The notes: generated by a model from the sequence alone, not told the origin. A stretch of DNA of 64,000 bases from Aquirickettsia sp965229725 (GCA_965229725.1 OZ245923.1:806001-870000), one strand, 5' to 3'. Numbered from the stretch's first letter, positions 35,810 through 44,546 are shown. Numbers and translations are program-made.

Positions 35810-36679
35810 TTAAATAATGTTATGAATTTCTAAAGCTCGTATCAACCTCGTCATGCCAATTCCTCCACCAAATCTTGGGAAAAATTTTAGTTTTAAAAAG
35901 CTATCCAGTTCATATTTTATCCTCTCTTCACCAAATTTTTCATATAATAATTTTGCATATTCCCCGTTACTAATTGTGTGGAATTTTTCATACATATCTT
36001 CTGGATCGGTTGATCTCTCAGCACTACCTATAGTTTCTTGACCTTCAATAATGACATCAATTTTGTTTGAGATGTCTCCAACCATATGCATGTTCCAAAA
36101 AGGACTTGTGGAAAGTGGAAAATTGGTGAGTAAAACAGCAGGACCAAACTCTTCTAGCATTTTTGCTTCATGCTCATTTTCAATTGTACTTGTCCCATAT
36201 TTTTCTGCCATATCTAAATACTTTTTTTCAGGAATTTTATCAATATCTTGAATCCCTAAAAAAGCGATTAACTCTCTTAGCATCTTTTTTAAATCTTCAA
36301 AATTACCAGAAGATTCAAACTCAAACATTGGAAAAATTGTTTTGTGCCTACCGGGTATTGGGTTCTGCTCGCTTCTATAAGAAGTTGACAAACAAAAATA
36401 ACCAGCCGCATCAGGCTTACTAAGTAATTCATATTCTAACCACATTTGGCCAGTTTGTGGTAATGGCCAATCTTGCCCTTGATAATGAAAAGTTTGAATT
36501 GTCGTTGGATCCTCACATGCTGCAAGAATACTTAACCTACTTTGAGTATGAGCTTCTATATAATTTTTGCCCAAAAAAAAAGACCTTAATAAGTTTAAGG
36601 TCTTTTGAAAGCTTGAAGCTGATACAACTAGATCAGTCTGATCGTAGAAGCCCGAGGGCGTTAATGGATTTGCTATCAT
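35810..36679 (-). CDS. Class II aminoacyl-tRNA-synthetase-like catalytic domain protein (AsxRS/AsnA paralogue), first gene of the pyrimidine operon
   Basis: A 289-residue stand-alone catalytic core related to aspartyl/asparaginyl-tRNA synthetases. Motif 2 is STSYRSEQNPIPGRHKTIF followed by FEFES; motif 3 is FGGGIGMTRLIRAL. The N-terminal anticodon-binding OB fold is missing, so it should not charge tRNA in the normal way. Archaeal relatives of this layout (AS-AR) are asparagine synthetases that adenylate aspartate. At the head of a pyrimidine operon, an aspartate-activating enzyme is suggestive, since aspartate enters pyrimidine synthesis through PyrB, but this is inference. A terminator-shaped hairpin lies inside codons about 25-36. 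A sigma70 promoter is 35-62 bp upstream. Confidence 0.75.
   Translation of the reverse strand: MIANPLTPSGFYDQTDLVVSASSFQKTLNLLRSFFLGKNYIEAHTQSRLSILAACEDPTTIQTFHYQGQDWPLPQTGQMWLEYELLSKPDAAGYFCLSTSYRSEQNPIPGRHKTIFPMFEFESSGNFEDLKKMLRELIAFLGIQDIDKIPEKKYLDMAEKYGTSTIENEHEAKMLEEFGPAVLLTNFPLSTSPFWNMHMVGDISNKIDVIIEGQETIGSAERSTDPEDMYEKFHTISNGEYAKLLYEKFGEERIKYELDSFLKLKFFPRFGGGIGMTRLIRALEIHNII
36573..36606 (-). terminator. Terminator-shaped hairpin inside the first gene of the pyr operon (candidate attenuator)
   Basis: On the minus (sense) strand AAAAGACCTTAA (36606-36595) and TTAAGGTCTTTT (36589-36578) form a perfect 12-bp stem with loop ACTTA, and the T-run continues to nine T (36581-36573). It lies 73-107 bases into the reading frame and about 100-135 bases after the predicted transcription start. 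On the plus strand no comparable T-run follows, so the signal is directional. Confidence 0.65.
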
Positions 36680-36713
36680 TTGTTACCTATTTTGTTTTTT
36701 TACCTAACGAGCG

Positions 36714-36741
36714 ATAGTATTAATAAAAAATAACTTGTCAA
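36714..36741 (-). promoter_or_regulatory. Sigma70 promoter of the nine-gene pyr-tkt-mltG operon
   Basis: Perfect -35 TTGACA (36736-36741), 16-bp spacer, -10 TACTAT (36714-36719) on the minus strand. Start of transcription would be near 36707, giving a leader of about 28 nt before the ATG at 36679. It is the best-matching promoter seen in the window. Confidence 0.7.
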
Positions 36742-36771
36742 CAATTAAATTTATATATTTTAAATACCAAC

Positions 36772-37581
36772 TTATCTTTTTCTTCCTATATGTTGAAATA
36801 TTGCCCCTGAACTTTGATATACAGATGTGTCATTTCTACGTGCTTTAAGTTCATCGACAATCATTTTAAATTCTTCATTTGTGGCAATTTTCTTTATTTC
36901 TGAATGAGTACTTATCGCTTCCCAAGATTTAATCATTAAATCTTTTTTTCTTGCTGTATTAAAAATTGGGACGTTAAATTCAAAATCTATACAATCTACA
37001 TCGAAATTTAGCATCTCATGATAGAGTTTTTCCCCATATGCATTATCTCTTTTGAAGTGCTGACTTATTCTCAAGGATATTTCACGCATCTTTTCATAGC
37101 AATCCAACTCCGGGTAACAATATTTCCATCTTGTACTAAACTCATCACAAGCTATATAACTTCCCGATTTCACAAAACTCAACATATTTTCGATTGCTTT
37201 TCTCGGATTATCTACATGAATTAACACAAATCTGCAATAAGCTAAATCATAACTTTCATTTCCTTTTATATCCTGAATATCTCCAATTCTATATTCTACA
37301 TTATGGATTGATTTTTTAGTTAAACTTTCTTTAGCAACTTCTATTTGATCAGGACTTAAATCAATACATAAAATTTGCCCTTCATTGCCAATTTTTTGAT
37401 GAATATAGTCAATTCACTCCCCAGTACCACAGCCAAATATAGCAACTTTTTGCCCCTGCTTTAAGCCAATTTTATCAAAGGTGTTTTTACTATATTTACC
37501 ATATACTTCATTTAGAATTTTCAATCTCTCAATATCTAATTTTCCCGTTGGTAAAATATATCTTTCAATTTTTGCAGTCAT
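36772..37581 (-). pseudogene. SAM-dependent methyltransferase with one in-frame TGA
   Basis: From ATG 37579-37581 a 270-codon frame runs to 36772, broken only by TGA at 37414-37416 (codon 56). The context is KVAIFGCGTGE-stop-IDYIHQKIG: the SAM-binding motif I, where Trp after GTGE would be unremarkable, so TGG to TGA fits. Downstream, ILCIDLSPDQIEVAKESL, VEYRIGDIQDI and FVLIHVDNPRKAIENML are the usual UbiE/class I methyltransferase parts. Substrate unknown. An internal ATG at 37225-37227 would yield a 151-residue product without motif I, hence inactive. It lies upstream of the pyr operon on the same strand. Confidence 0.75.
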
Positions 37582-37705
37582 TTTTTAGTTATAAATTAAT
37601 ATTATTAAATTAAGAATTTCATCTATTATTAATAATATCTTTATAATATTGCAGCAACTTATTCTATAAAATATTTAAAAATATAGTACTAATTCAAATG
37701 TTTTA

Positions 37706-39094
37706 TCATTTGTTTTTTACTTGTTTTCGAAAAATAATAACAGGAATTATAGTGAAGATTAACACTCCACTTGCAATAATTCCCATATAGACATTAGTTG
37801 AACTTACATGAAGATTTCCAGGAGGAAAGAATGCAAAAGTCATAGAAAATATTGCTGATAAAATACCAATTCCACTTACTATCCACATTCCAATATTTCC
37901 TCCAGGTATCTTAAACTCTCTCTTAGTATCTGGCATTTTATATCTTAATACTATTGCAGAAACAAACATCAAAATATACATTATCAAATATAATATTGCT
38001 CCCATCTCTGTCAGTAGAAAATATATTTCATTTACATTATCAATAACTATCTGTAATGAAGCAAATAACATTACTAAGCAAGCCTGTAGTATCAAAATAT
38101 TTCTTTGTATACCATTTTTATTTTTATAGGAAAGAATTTTTGGCAATTCTTTGTGTTCAGCAGCTATTAGAAGACCTTTACTAGGACCACATATCCATGC
38201 TATCACTGAGGCAAGAACTCCAAATGTAATAAGAGCACCAAATATCTTAACAACCCAAACCATATCATACTGGACAAGAACTTTTTGTATTGATTGCATA
38301 ACTCCTGTAGTTAAACTTATAGATTTAGATGGAATTATCATAGCCAGGGACAAAGAGCCTAGAAAAAATATACCTAACATAAAAATGCTTGCAAATATAA
38401 TTGATCTAACATAATCGGTCGTAGGTTTTCTCAGACTATTTATATGCACTGCATTTACCTCCATTCCTGAAAATAAAATAACTATTCCCGCAATAAACGA
38501 TATACTATTGAAGTTATTAAAATCAGGAAAAATGTTGTCTAAACTAAAGGATATGTTAATAGTTTTACCTGATAATACCCAAATGACACCTAATCCAATA
38601 ACAAATAATGCAGGGGTAAAAATCCCAATTATTGCTCCTATGGTAGTAATTGTTGTAGATAATTTTAAGCCTTTTAGAGTAATAAACACAGCAAACCAAT
38701 AAACTACAATTATCATAGAAGCAGTATAAATTCCATTTTTAGCTAAGCTCTCTAAACCTAGCGTATAAGAAAATGAATCAGCTGCAAAACCAATAATTGT
38801 TGGAGCCCAGATAATATTTTGAACCCATTGTATCCAAACAGAAACAACTCCAAAACGAGGTCCCAGTGCAGCTTTTACCCAAAGATACACACCTCCAGGT
38901 TTATTAAAACAACTACTTAACTCTGCTGAAACGAGCGAAACTGGGATTAAGAAAAAAAAAGCAGAAAATAGCAGATAGAATACCATTTTGAAGCCAGTTG
39001 CAGCTATTAGTGGAAAGCCTTTTAAGCTCATCACAGTTGCAATGATTAATATTGTAAAGGACAAAGTCCCCAAATAGTGTTTTTGAACTACCAT
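37706..39094 (-). CDS. APC-superfamily amino acid permease/antiporter
   Basis: A 462-residue inner-membrane protein with about 12 predicted helices. The first helices, SFTILIIATVMSLKGFPLIA and SLVSAELSSCFNKPGGVYLWVKAALGPRFG, are typical of the glutamate:GABA antiporter/YjeM-like branch (AE-GGxYxWV pattern). It most likely imports a host amino acid or exchanges one for another; specificity cannot be read from sequence. It stands alone, with a 9-bp palindrome 24-46 bp upstream of the start (39118-39140). IS1-family sequence lies beyond. Confidence 0.87.
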   Translation of the reverse strand: MVVQKHYLGTLSFTILIIATVMSLKGFPLIAATGFKMVFYLLFSAFFFLIPVSLVSAELSSCFNKPGGVYLWVKAALGPRFGVVSVWIQWVQNIIWAPTIIGFAADSFSYTLGLESLAKNGIYTASMIIVVYWFAVFITLKGLKLSTTITTIGAIIGIFTPALFVIGLGVIWVLSGKTINISFSLDNIFPDFNNFNSISFIAGIVILFSGMEVNAVHINSLRKPTTDYVRSIIFASIFMLGIFFLGSLSLAMIIPSKSISLTTGVMQSIQKVLVQYDMVWVVKIFGALITFGVLASVIAWICGPSKGLLIAAEHKELPKILSYKNKNGIQRNILILQACLVMLFASLQIVIDNVNEIYFLLTEMGAILYLIMYILMFVSAIVLRYKMPDTKREFKIPGGNIGMWIVSGIGILSAIFSMTFAFFPPGNLHVSSTNVYMGIIASGVLIFTIIPVIIFRKQVKNK

Positions 39095-39117
39095 TCCAAT
39101 TTACCCAAAAATTCTAG

Positions 39118-39140
39118 TTTGATTAAACAGCTTAATCAAA
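39118..39140. promoter_or_regulatory. Palindrome upstream of the permease gene
   Basis: TTTGATTAA (39118-39126) and TTAATCAAA (39132-39140) are exactly complementary around ACAGC. It may be an operator for the permease gene or the terminator of the disrupted upstream gene; nothing decides between them. Confidence 0.35.
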
Positions 39141-39224
39141 ACTTTTATTACTCACATACTTTAAGTATCAGCACATCAACCTCTACCATAAGCACTTAAA
39201 ATAAGTCAAATAAATACATGATAC

Positions 39225-39913
39225 AGGTAATGTTAAATAAGTATAGTTAATAATAAATTTTTGTTGAACAACATGAGTAAGGAATGAGCAATCATATCCA
39301 GAGCTTTAGAATAACGTTTGGTGCGCCTATTGAATCTGGCGAGATAATGACGTATCAAAGAATTCTTTGACTCAACCAAAGCTGTCTCTGCTTTGGTCAC
39401 AACATGCCTTTTTGCGATCTTATATTTCTTATAAGCTTCATATCCATCTGTACACAATATGCTGACTTCATGCTTTTTTCCAACCTTTGCGCTAGCTCAT
39501 AGTAAGCGTAAAAATCCCTACTTCTGCTTACTTCTATATCAACAACTTTATTTCTGTCCCTATCAACAGCAAGCCATACGTATACTCTGGCAGTTTTTTT
39601 TGACAATACGTAAATAACTCATCCACCTCCTCCATTCTCTCTATCGATCTAATACCAGCCCCTTCTAAATACCATTTTAATACCCTTATCTTCTTCTCAA
39701 GGGTATATTTTACTCTATCATCACCATTACGACTTGTTTTTAAACAACTTTTACAACTATATCTTTGTTTCCCCCTTTACACATCCATACTTTATTATTT
39801 GGTAGCTGTTACAATGCTTGCAGTTCTCCATTTTCCCTTCCCATATTAGTTTTCCTCACACCTCCTTTATACAGATATTTTCTCCCCTTGCCTATATTTA
39901 TTTTACAATGCCT
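39225..39913 (-). mobile_element. IS1-family insertion sequence, decayed
   Basis: Bounded by imperfect inverted repeats: GGTAATGTTAAATAAGTATA... at 39226 and, on the other strand from 39912, GGCATTGTAAAATAAATATA..., matching at about 17 of 21 positions. Length about 690 bp. It holds one transposase region (39233-39831). Flanking 9-mers (ACATGATAC and ACATTAAAT) agree only partly, so the target duplication is eroded or ambiguous. The right end lies inside an MFS transporter start. Confidence 0.75.
39233..39831 (-). pseudogene. IS1-type transposase, frameshifted (InsA/InsB layout)
   Basis: Translating across frames gives a zinc-finger start MENCKHCNSYQIIKYGC, then RYSCKSCLKTSRNGDD and WYLEGAGIRSIERMEEVDEL. 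The catalytic part has VYVWLAVDRDRNKVVDIEV, CTDGYEAYKKYKIAKRHV and VESKNSLIRHYLARFNRRT, the IS1 order of D-D-E. The change of frame at an A8C run (39594-39601) is a -1 shift at the place and type of motif IS1 uses for programmed InsA-InsB' fusion. Two further one-base shifts (G5 near 39770, and near 39465) are not at such motifs and indicate decay. Confidence 0.8.
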
Positions 39914-40004
39914 ACATTAAATCAAAGTATTCCAAGAAAGTACCAATTGATAAAATACCAATCGTCTCTTTTTGTTGTCTCGTAAATTTATTGTTAGCTT
40001 CCAT
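39914..40004 (-). pseudogene. 5' fragment of an MFS transporter gene interrupted by the IS1 element
   Basis: From ATG at 40002-40004 the minus strand encodes 30 residues including KETIGILSIGTFLEYFDLM. GTFLEYFDLMLYVHMA is the characteristic first-helix sequence of ProP/MHS-like MFS transporters abundant in Rickettsiales. The frame meets the IS1 end at 39913. Beyond the far end of the IS no continuation of helix 1 is found, so the rest is deleted. Confidence 0.65.
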
Positions 40005-40121
40005 GATAATTTATTCCCAAAATTATATCCGCAAAAAGGCGCGCATAATTAAATGGAATTGTAAAGCTTTTTTTATTTTTTAGAATTGTGAGTGCTTTGA
40101 AAAGCAAATATCAATAAATAA

Positions 40122-40457
40122 TTATAGCAGCACAGATTCACCGCAGCCACATTTACCTTTTTCATTGGGATTAACAAAGACAAAGCCCGATTGAATCTTT
40201 TCATCTATGTAATCAAGTTTTGTTCCAAAAATTTTCAATACAGCACTTGGATTAATAAAAACTCTCACTCCTTTATCGCTTACTTCTTCATCAAGCTCCT
40301 TTTTCTGATAAATATATTCAAACTTATATTTACTACCTGAGCAACCACCAGTCTCGATATTAATACCGATACCAATTGGCTTTTTGCTGTCTTTTTCAAG
40401 TAGTTCCTTAATATGATCCGCTGCAGAATTTGTAATTGAAATGATATCCTTCTTCAT
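40122..40457 (-). CDS. erpA: Iron-sulfur cluster insertion protein ErpA/IscA (HesB family)
   Basis: A-type carrier that passes Fe-S clusters to apo-enzymes. The 111-residue protein has the three conserved cysteines, Cys39 (ETGGCSGSKY) and Cys103/Cys105 in KCGCGES. Length and order are typical. It overlaps murF by 4 bp (ATGA), so it is translated with it. Clients in this window include endonuclease III. Confidence 0.93.
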   Translation of the reverse strand: MKKDIISITNSAADHIKELLEKDSKKPIGIGINIETGGCSGSKYKFEYIYQKKELDEEVSDKGVRVFINPSAVLKIFGTKLDYIDEKIQSGFVFVNPNEKGKCGCGESVLL

Positions 40458-41842
40458 TGCTTAAACTCATTTTTAATTTTATCAACAATCAATTTCATGT
40501 CCACACTAAAAGATCCTTTAACTAGTATTATATCATCTTCTCTTATACAGTCAGTAATAATTTCAGCCATCTGAGTAGAATTTTCAGTATATGCCCCTCT
40601 AATCTTTTGATTAGAATGTTTATATAGATTTTCCATTAATTTACCCACACAAAAAATTTTATCAACCCCTTCAAGTTCAATATTTTTGTGAAAATCTATC
40701 TCATTTTTTCCCAACTCTTTCATATCTCCAAGTATAGCAATAATGCGAGAATTAATAGTTTTTAGTGATTTTAAATTTTGCAATGCAGAAGCAACTGCCT
40801 CAGGACTCGAGTTATAGGACTCATCCACCAGTTTAATATTATTTTTCAAATTAATCACCTCTCCTCTACCAGACTGAGGTTTAAAATTTTCAAGCGATTT
40901 TTGTATAGAACTTAAGTTAAGATTTAAGGAAATAGCACAAATAAATATTGCTAATGAATTAAATATTAAATGCTCTCCAACATTAGCATCAAATTTTTGT
41001 TCATAATTTTTGTTATAACAATTGATATTAGCTATTTTATGGATTTTATCGTACTTATCTATGCTTTTTATATAGCAATTCGCATCTGAGTCTTTGCCAA
41101 ATGTGTGAATTTTTATTTCATATTTTTTAGCTTGATTGCTTTGGATATCAAAGTGATTAGAATTACTATTTAATATCCCAAAACTAGGCTGTGCCATATT
41201 TTCAAAAATTTCAGATTTTGCATAAGCAATTTCCTCAGTAGAATTAAAAAATTCCAAATGCACAGGATGTATATTAGTAATGACAGCTATATTAGGTTTG
41301 GCTATTTTACTAAGGTTCGCAATCTCTCCCTTAGCACCCATTCCTAATTCCAATATACAAAAATCAACATCTTTAGGACAGCTAATTAATGACAGAGGCA
41401 CTCCATAATGATTGTTCAAATTCTTTTTTGTTGCAAATGTTTTTCCACACGAAGAAAGTGCTAGCTTAAACATTTCTTTAGTGCTTGTTTTTCCCAGGCT
41501 ACCTGTTATTCCAATCACCATACCCTTTAAAGATTTCCTCCTATAGCTTGCAAGAGAATTTAAAGCGTTTGAAACATTTTCAACTTGTATTACATTTTTA
41601 ACATTTGACGAATTCACCTTCTTAATATCATCTGAGATACATACACTAGCTCCTTTTTGTATTGCATCATCAATAAAATCATTCCCATTAAAATTTTCAC
41701 CTGATAATGCAAAAAACATATCTCCCTTTTCAATGGTTCTTGAATCTATTGAAACCCCAGTAATTGGAATGATAAATTCAGACTTTGCAGTCCAATTTAA
41801 TGCCTTACCTATTTCATTTATGTCCCATAAAATTTTCTTCAC
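40454..41842 (-). CDS. murF: UDP-N-acetylmuramoyl-tripeptide--D-alanyl-D-alanine ligase MurF
   Basis: Last cytosolic step of peptidoglycan precursor synthesis. A 462-residue Mur ligase with the N-terminal uridine-binding domain (GVSIDSRTIEKGDMFFALSGENFNG), ATP loop GITGSLGKTSTKEM, NNHYGVPLSLI, LELGMGAKGEI and the C-terminal SYNSSPEAVASAL. It starts at GTG (41840-41842), overlapping the rpoN stop by 4 bp. Location outside the mraZ-ftsI cluster shows that the division/cell-wall cluster is split. Confidence 0.95.
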   Translation of the reverse strand: MKKILWDINEIGKALNWTAKSEFIIPITGVSIDSRTIEKGDMFFALSGENFNGNDFIDDAIQKGASVCISDDIKKVNSSNVKNVIQVENVSNALNSLASYRRKSLKGMVIGITGSLGKTSTKEMFKLALSSCGKTFATKKNLNNHYGVPLSLISCPKDVDFCILELGMGAKGEIANLSKIAKPNIAVITNIHPVHLEFFNSTEEIAYAKSEIFENMAQPSFGILNSNSNHFDIQSNQAKKYEIKIHTFGKDSDANCYIKSIDKYDKIHKIANINCYNKNYEQKFDANVGEHLIFNSLAIFICAISLNLNLSSIQKSLENFKPQSGRGEVINLKNNIKLVDESYNSSPEAVASALQNLKSLKTINSRIIAILGDMKELGKNEIDFHKNIELEGVDKIFCVGKLMENLYKHSNQKIRGAYTENSTQMAEIITDCIREDDIILVKGSFSVDMKLIVDKIKNEFKQ

Positions 41843-43185
41843 TGTTCTAAATTCATTTTTCTTAGTCTTTTTCTAATTGCTGATGATGGAATTTTTACAG
41901 ATTCCCTATATTTAGTCACAGTTCTTCGTGAAATTAAAATATTGTGATGCTCAGCTAATATACCACTTATAGCTTGATCGGACAATATATTATTCTTTTC
42001 TTCATTTAAAACAACATCTTTAATTTTGTTTTTTACTGAAGTGCTAGAATGATGACTTTCTGTGAACTCTGCTTTAATTTTTGAAGAAAAGAAAAATTTT
42101 ATTTCGAATACGCCATGTGGTGTTTCAATAAATTTATTACCTATCCTACTTATAGTACTTTCATTGACTTCAAGCTTTTTAGCTATATCTGTAATGACCA
42201 AAGGTTTCAACCAATTCACTCCATTTGCAAAAAATTCATACTGTAATTCTAATATTTTTTCAGCAACATTTAGCAGCAATTTTTTCCTTTTATTTAGTGC
42301 ACTAATTATTTCAACTGCTGTTTTTTTATTTTTTGAACAAAATTCTTTTTCGCCAGAACTTAAATTTTTATTATTAATATAATTTTGATAAAAACAATTA
42401 GGAATCGCATTATCATTTAAAATCGGGTAAAATCCATGCTCTTTATCTCCTTTAATCATAATTTCTGGAATTGCTATTTGAACACCATTAGTTATAAACT
42501 CTCTACCAGGCTTGGGATTTAGCTTTTTAAGTTCTGAAATTAAGATTTTTAAATCCTCCTCCTCGAGTTTACAAGCTTTTTTTAAGGATTTAAAATCTAA
42601 CTTAGCAAGTAAATCTAAATGATCTAAAAGTTTTTGAAATTTTGCATTATATATTTTTTTTTCGATAGCTTGTATTTTTAAACATTCTTCTAAATTTTTT
42701 GAAAATACACCCGGTGGATCAAAGGTTTTTAATATTTTAATTATTGCATGAAATTTTTGAAATGGAATTTTTAATTCCTCAGCAATAGTTTGTTTGGGTT
42801 TTCTGAGATATCCATTTTCATCAAGCATATCAGTAATATAATAGGCAATTGACTTATCATCATCTTTTTGAAAACTTAAATTTATCTGAGAAATAACATG
42901 CTCTTTTAAAGTCAATGCTTTTTCAACTAATTTAGAAAATAATTCCTCCTGGTTGAAATTATTATCCCTCCCTGACCGTTCATCACTAGCCAATCTATCA
43001 TTAATAGAATTATTATCAAAATTCATGCTATCATCTATTTCTAAAAACGGATTTTCTATAATTTCTTTTTCTATAAAATTTTTAAGATCAATTGTCTGCA
43101 TACTAAGAATATTTATAGATTGTTGCATATTTTTGGATAAAACCATCTTTTGAGATAGCTTTTGTATTTGTTTTTGCCCCTGCAC
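41839..43185 (-). CDS. rpoN: RNA polymerase sigma-54 factor RpoN
   Basis: Alternative sigma factor needing AAA+ enhancer-binding proteins. Region I is QKLSQKMVLSKNMQQSINIL...IEKEIIENPFLE, then the core-binding domain (ITDMLDENGYL, LKTFDPPGVFSKNLEECL), and the RpoN box ISRRTVTKYRESVKIP near the C-terminus. The frame extends upstream to a TTG at 43248, but Region I begins right after GTG 43183-43185, which gives a family-like start and 448 residues. Sigma-54 is absent from Rickettsia, Wolbachia, Ehrlichia and Anaplasma as far as I know, so this points to a less reduced lineage. No activator is in the window. Confidence 0.93.
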   Translation of the reverse strand: MQGQKQIQKLSQKMVLSKNMQQSINILSMQTIDLKNFIEKEIIENPFLEIDDSMNFDNNSINDRLASDERSGRDNNFNQEELFSKLVEKALTLKEHVISQINLSFQKDDDKSIAYYITDMLDENGYLRKPKQTIAEELKIPFQKFHAIIKILKTFDPPGVFSKNLEECLKIQAIEKKIYNAKFQKLLDHLDLLAKLDFKSLKKACKLEEEDLKILISELKKLNPKPGREFITNGVQIAIPEIMIKGDKEHGFYPILNDNAIPNCFYQNYINNKNLSSGEKEFCSKNKKTAVEIISALNKRKKLLLNVAEKILELQYEFFANGVNWLKPLVITDIAKKLEVNESTISRIGNKFIETPHGVFEIKFFFSSKIKAEFTESHHSSTSVKNKIKDVVLNEEKNNILSDQAISGILAEHHNILISRRTVTKYRESVKIPSSAIRKRLRKMNLEQ

Positions 43186-43231
43186 TTCTATAATAGATTT
43201 TTTGCTGTATACAAATAGCAGTATAGTATTT

Positions 43232-44527
43232 TTAACAACAAATTTCAAAAGAAGATTTGGATAATATGTGAGTAACTTTGATTTTGATGTTTAATTTTGA
43301 ATTATTTAATGAGCTCACTATATCGCTCAATGGCAATATATATATCCCCTTAATTTCTGAAAATATTATTGGAGTAGAGAATATTATATCTCCTGGTACT
43401 TTGTGAATGAATTTTTTTGGTCTAATTTTATGCCAATACTCCTCTGTCAATTTGGAAATCTCAAAGCCTTCAGAATTAATTGAAATTTGATAGCTCTTAT
43501 CCCATAAATTATTGCCAACAAACAATTGCTTTCTTGATTCTATAAATTTTGGTTCCCTATAAAAATATACACTATTTTTATGAAGTAATATTTCACAATT
43601 AGATAAAGTAAATTTTTGATCACCAATTTTTTGCAGATTTAGTAATACAACCTTAAGACTTTCTAATCTAATTGGATATGTCAATGGTTCATTTCTAACA
43701 TATCTTATAATGTAATTTATCAATCTTAATTGAATTTCTTCATCTAAATTATTAAACCTGGACTGTTTTATGGATATAAATCCTAAATCTCCAACAATGC
43801 AATGTTTTTCAAATACTTTTATTACATAAGAATTAATAAAATTTTTAGCTCTTTTTGCGTTGTAAGAAAGTAAATTCAACCTTTCTGTAAACTTAAAATC
43901 CTCATCTAGCTGACTAATCAACTTTCTAATTTTGACTCTATCAAATTTTGTGTTTTTATTTGATTCATCCTCAAACCATATTAATCTTTCTTTTTTTAGA
44001 AAATCTAAAATCTGATTTTTTTTAAATGATAAAAGAGGTCTAATTATTTTTACCCCCTTCATAATAGTTAAGGCATCAATCCCACTAACACCATCAATTC
44101 CACTACCCCTTAATATCCTTAATAGCACTGTTTCTGCTTGATCATCAAATGTATGCCCAACAAACAAATTGTCTATATCATTTTCTTTGCAATAATTGCA
44201 AAGTATTTTATACCTTGCATTTCTAGCTTCATTTTGAATATTCGCTTTAATTTCATTGTGATGCCAAGTTAATATTATATGATTTATATTACATTTTTTA
44301 AGATATTTAGAAACCTTATTAGCCTCCAATGTAGACTCTGCCCTTAATTTATGATCAATAGTAATGGCCATCAAAGATATATTGTTTTGCCTGCAAAATT
44401 TATCTAACAGAAAGGTAAGGCACATACTATCTGCCCCTCCAGATAAAGAAACAGCAAGCTTTTTTGATTTTGATAAATTTATAAAGTTACTTAGTTTATT
44501 GTTGAAGTTGGTGTAGTTAAGCTCCAC
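43232..44527 (-). CDS. tilS: tRNA(Ile)-lysidine synthase TilS
   Basis: Modifies C34 of the AUA-reading tRNA-Ile to lysidine, an essential decoding step. The PP-loop AVSLSGGADSMCL is near residue 29; then AITIDHKLR, NEARNARY, LFVGHTFDDQAETVLLRILRGSG and KGVKIIRPLL follow. The 431-residue protein has the extended C-terminal region of long TilS forms. It precedes rpoN by 46 bp and follows the ankyrin-repeat gene region in gene order. Confidence 0.94.
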   Translation of the reverse strand: MELNYTNFNNKLSNFINLSKSKKLAVSLSGGADSMCLTFLLDKFCRQNNISLMAITIDHKLRAESTLEANKVSKYLKKCNINHIILTWHHNEIKANIQNEARNARYKILCNYCKENDIDNLFVGHTFDDQAETVLLRILRGSGIDGVSGIDALTIMKGVKIIRPLLSFKKNQILDFLKKERLIWFEDESNKNTKFDRVKIRKLISQLDEDFKFTERLNLLSYNAKRAKNFINSYVIKVFEKHCIVGDLGFISIKQSRFNNLDEEIQLRLINYIIRYVRNEPLTYPIRLESLKVVLLNLQKIGDQKFTLSNCEILLHKNSVYFYREPKFIESRKQLFVGNNLWDKSYQISINSEGFEISKLTEEYWHKIRPKKFIHKVPGDIIFSTPIIFSEIKGIYILPLSDIVSSLNNSKLNIKIKVTHILSKSSFEICC

Positions 44528-44546
44528 AGTTCAAATAGATAGAATA

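Noticed and set aside
39594..39601. Frame change at the A8C run as proof of transposase decay
   Set aside because: IS1 elements use an A-rich slippery site for programmed -1 frameshifting at this point, so only the two other indels were counted as decay.
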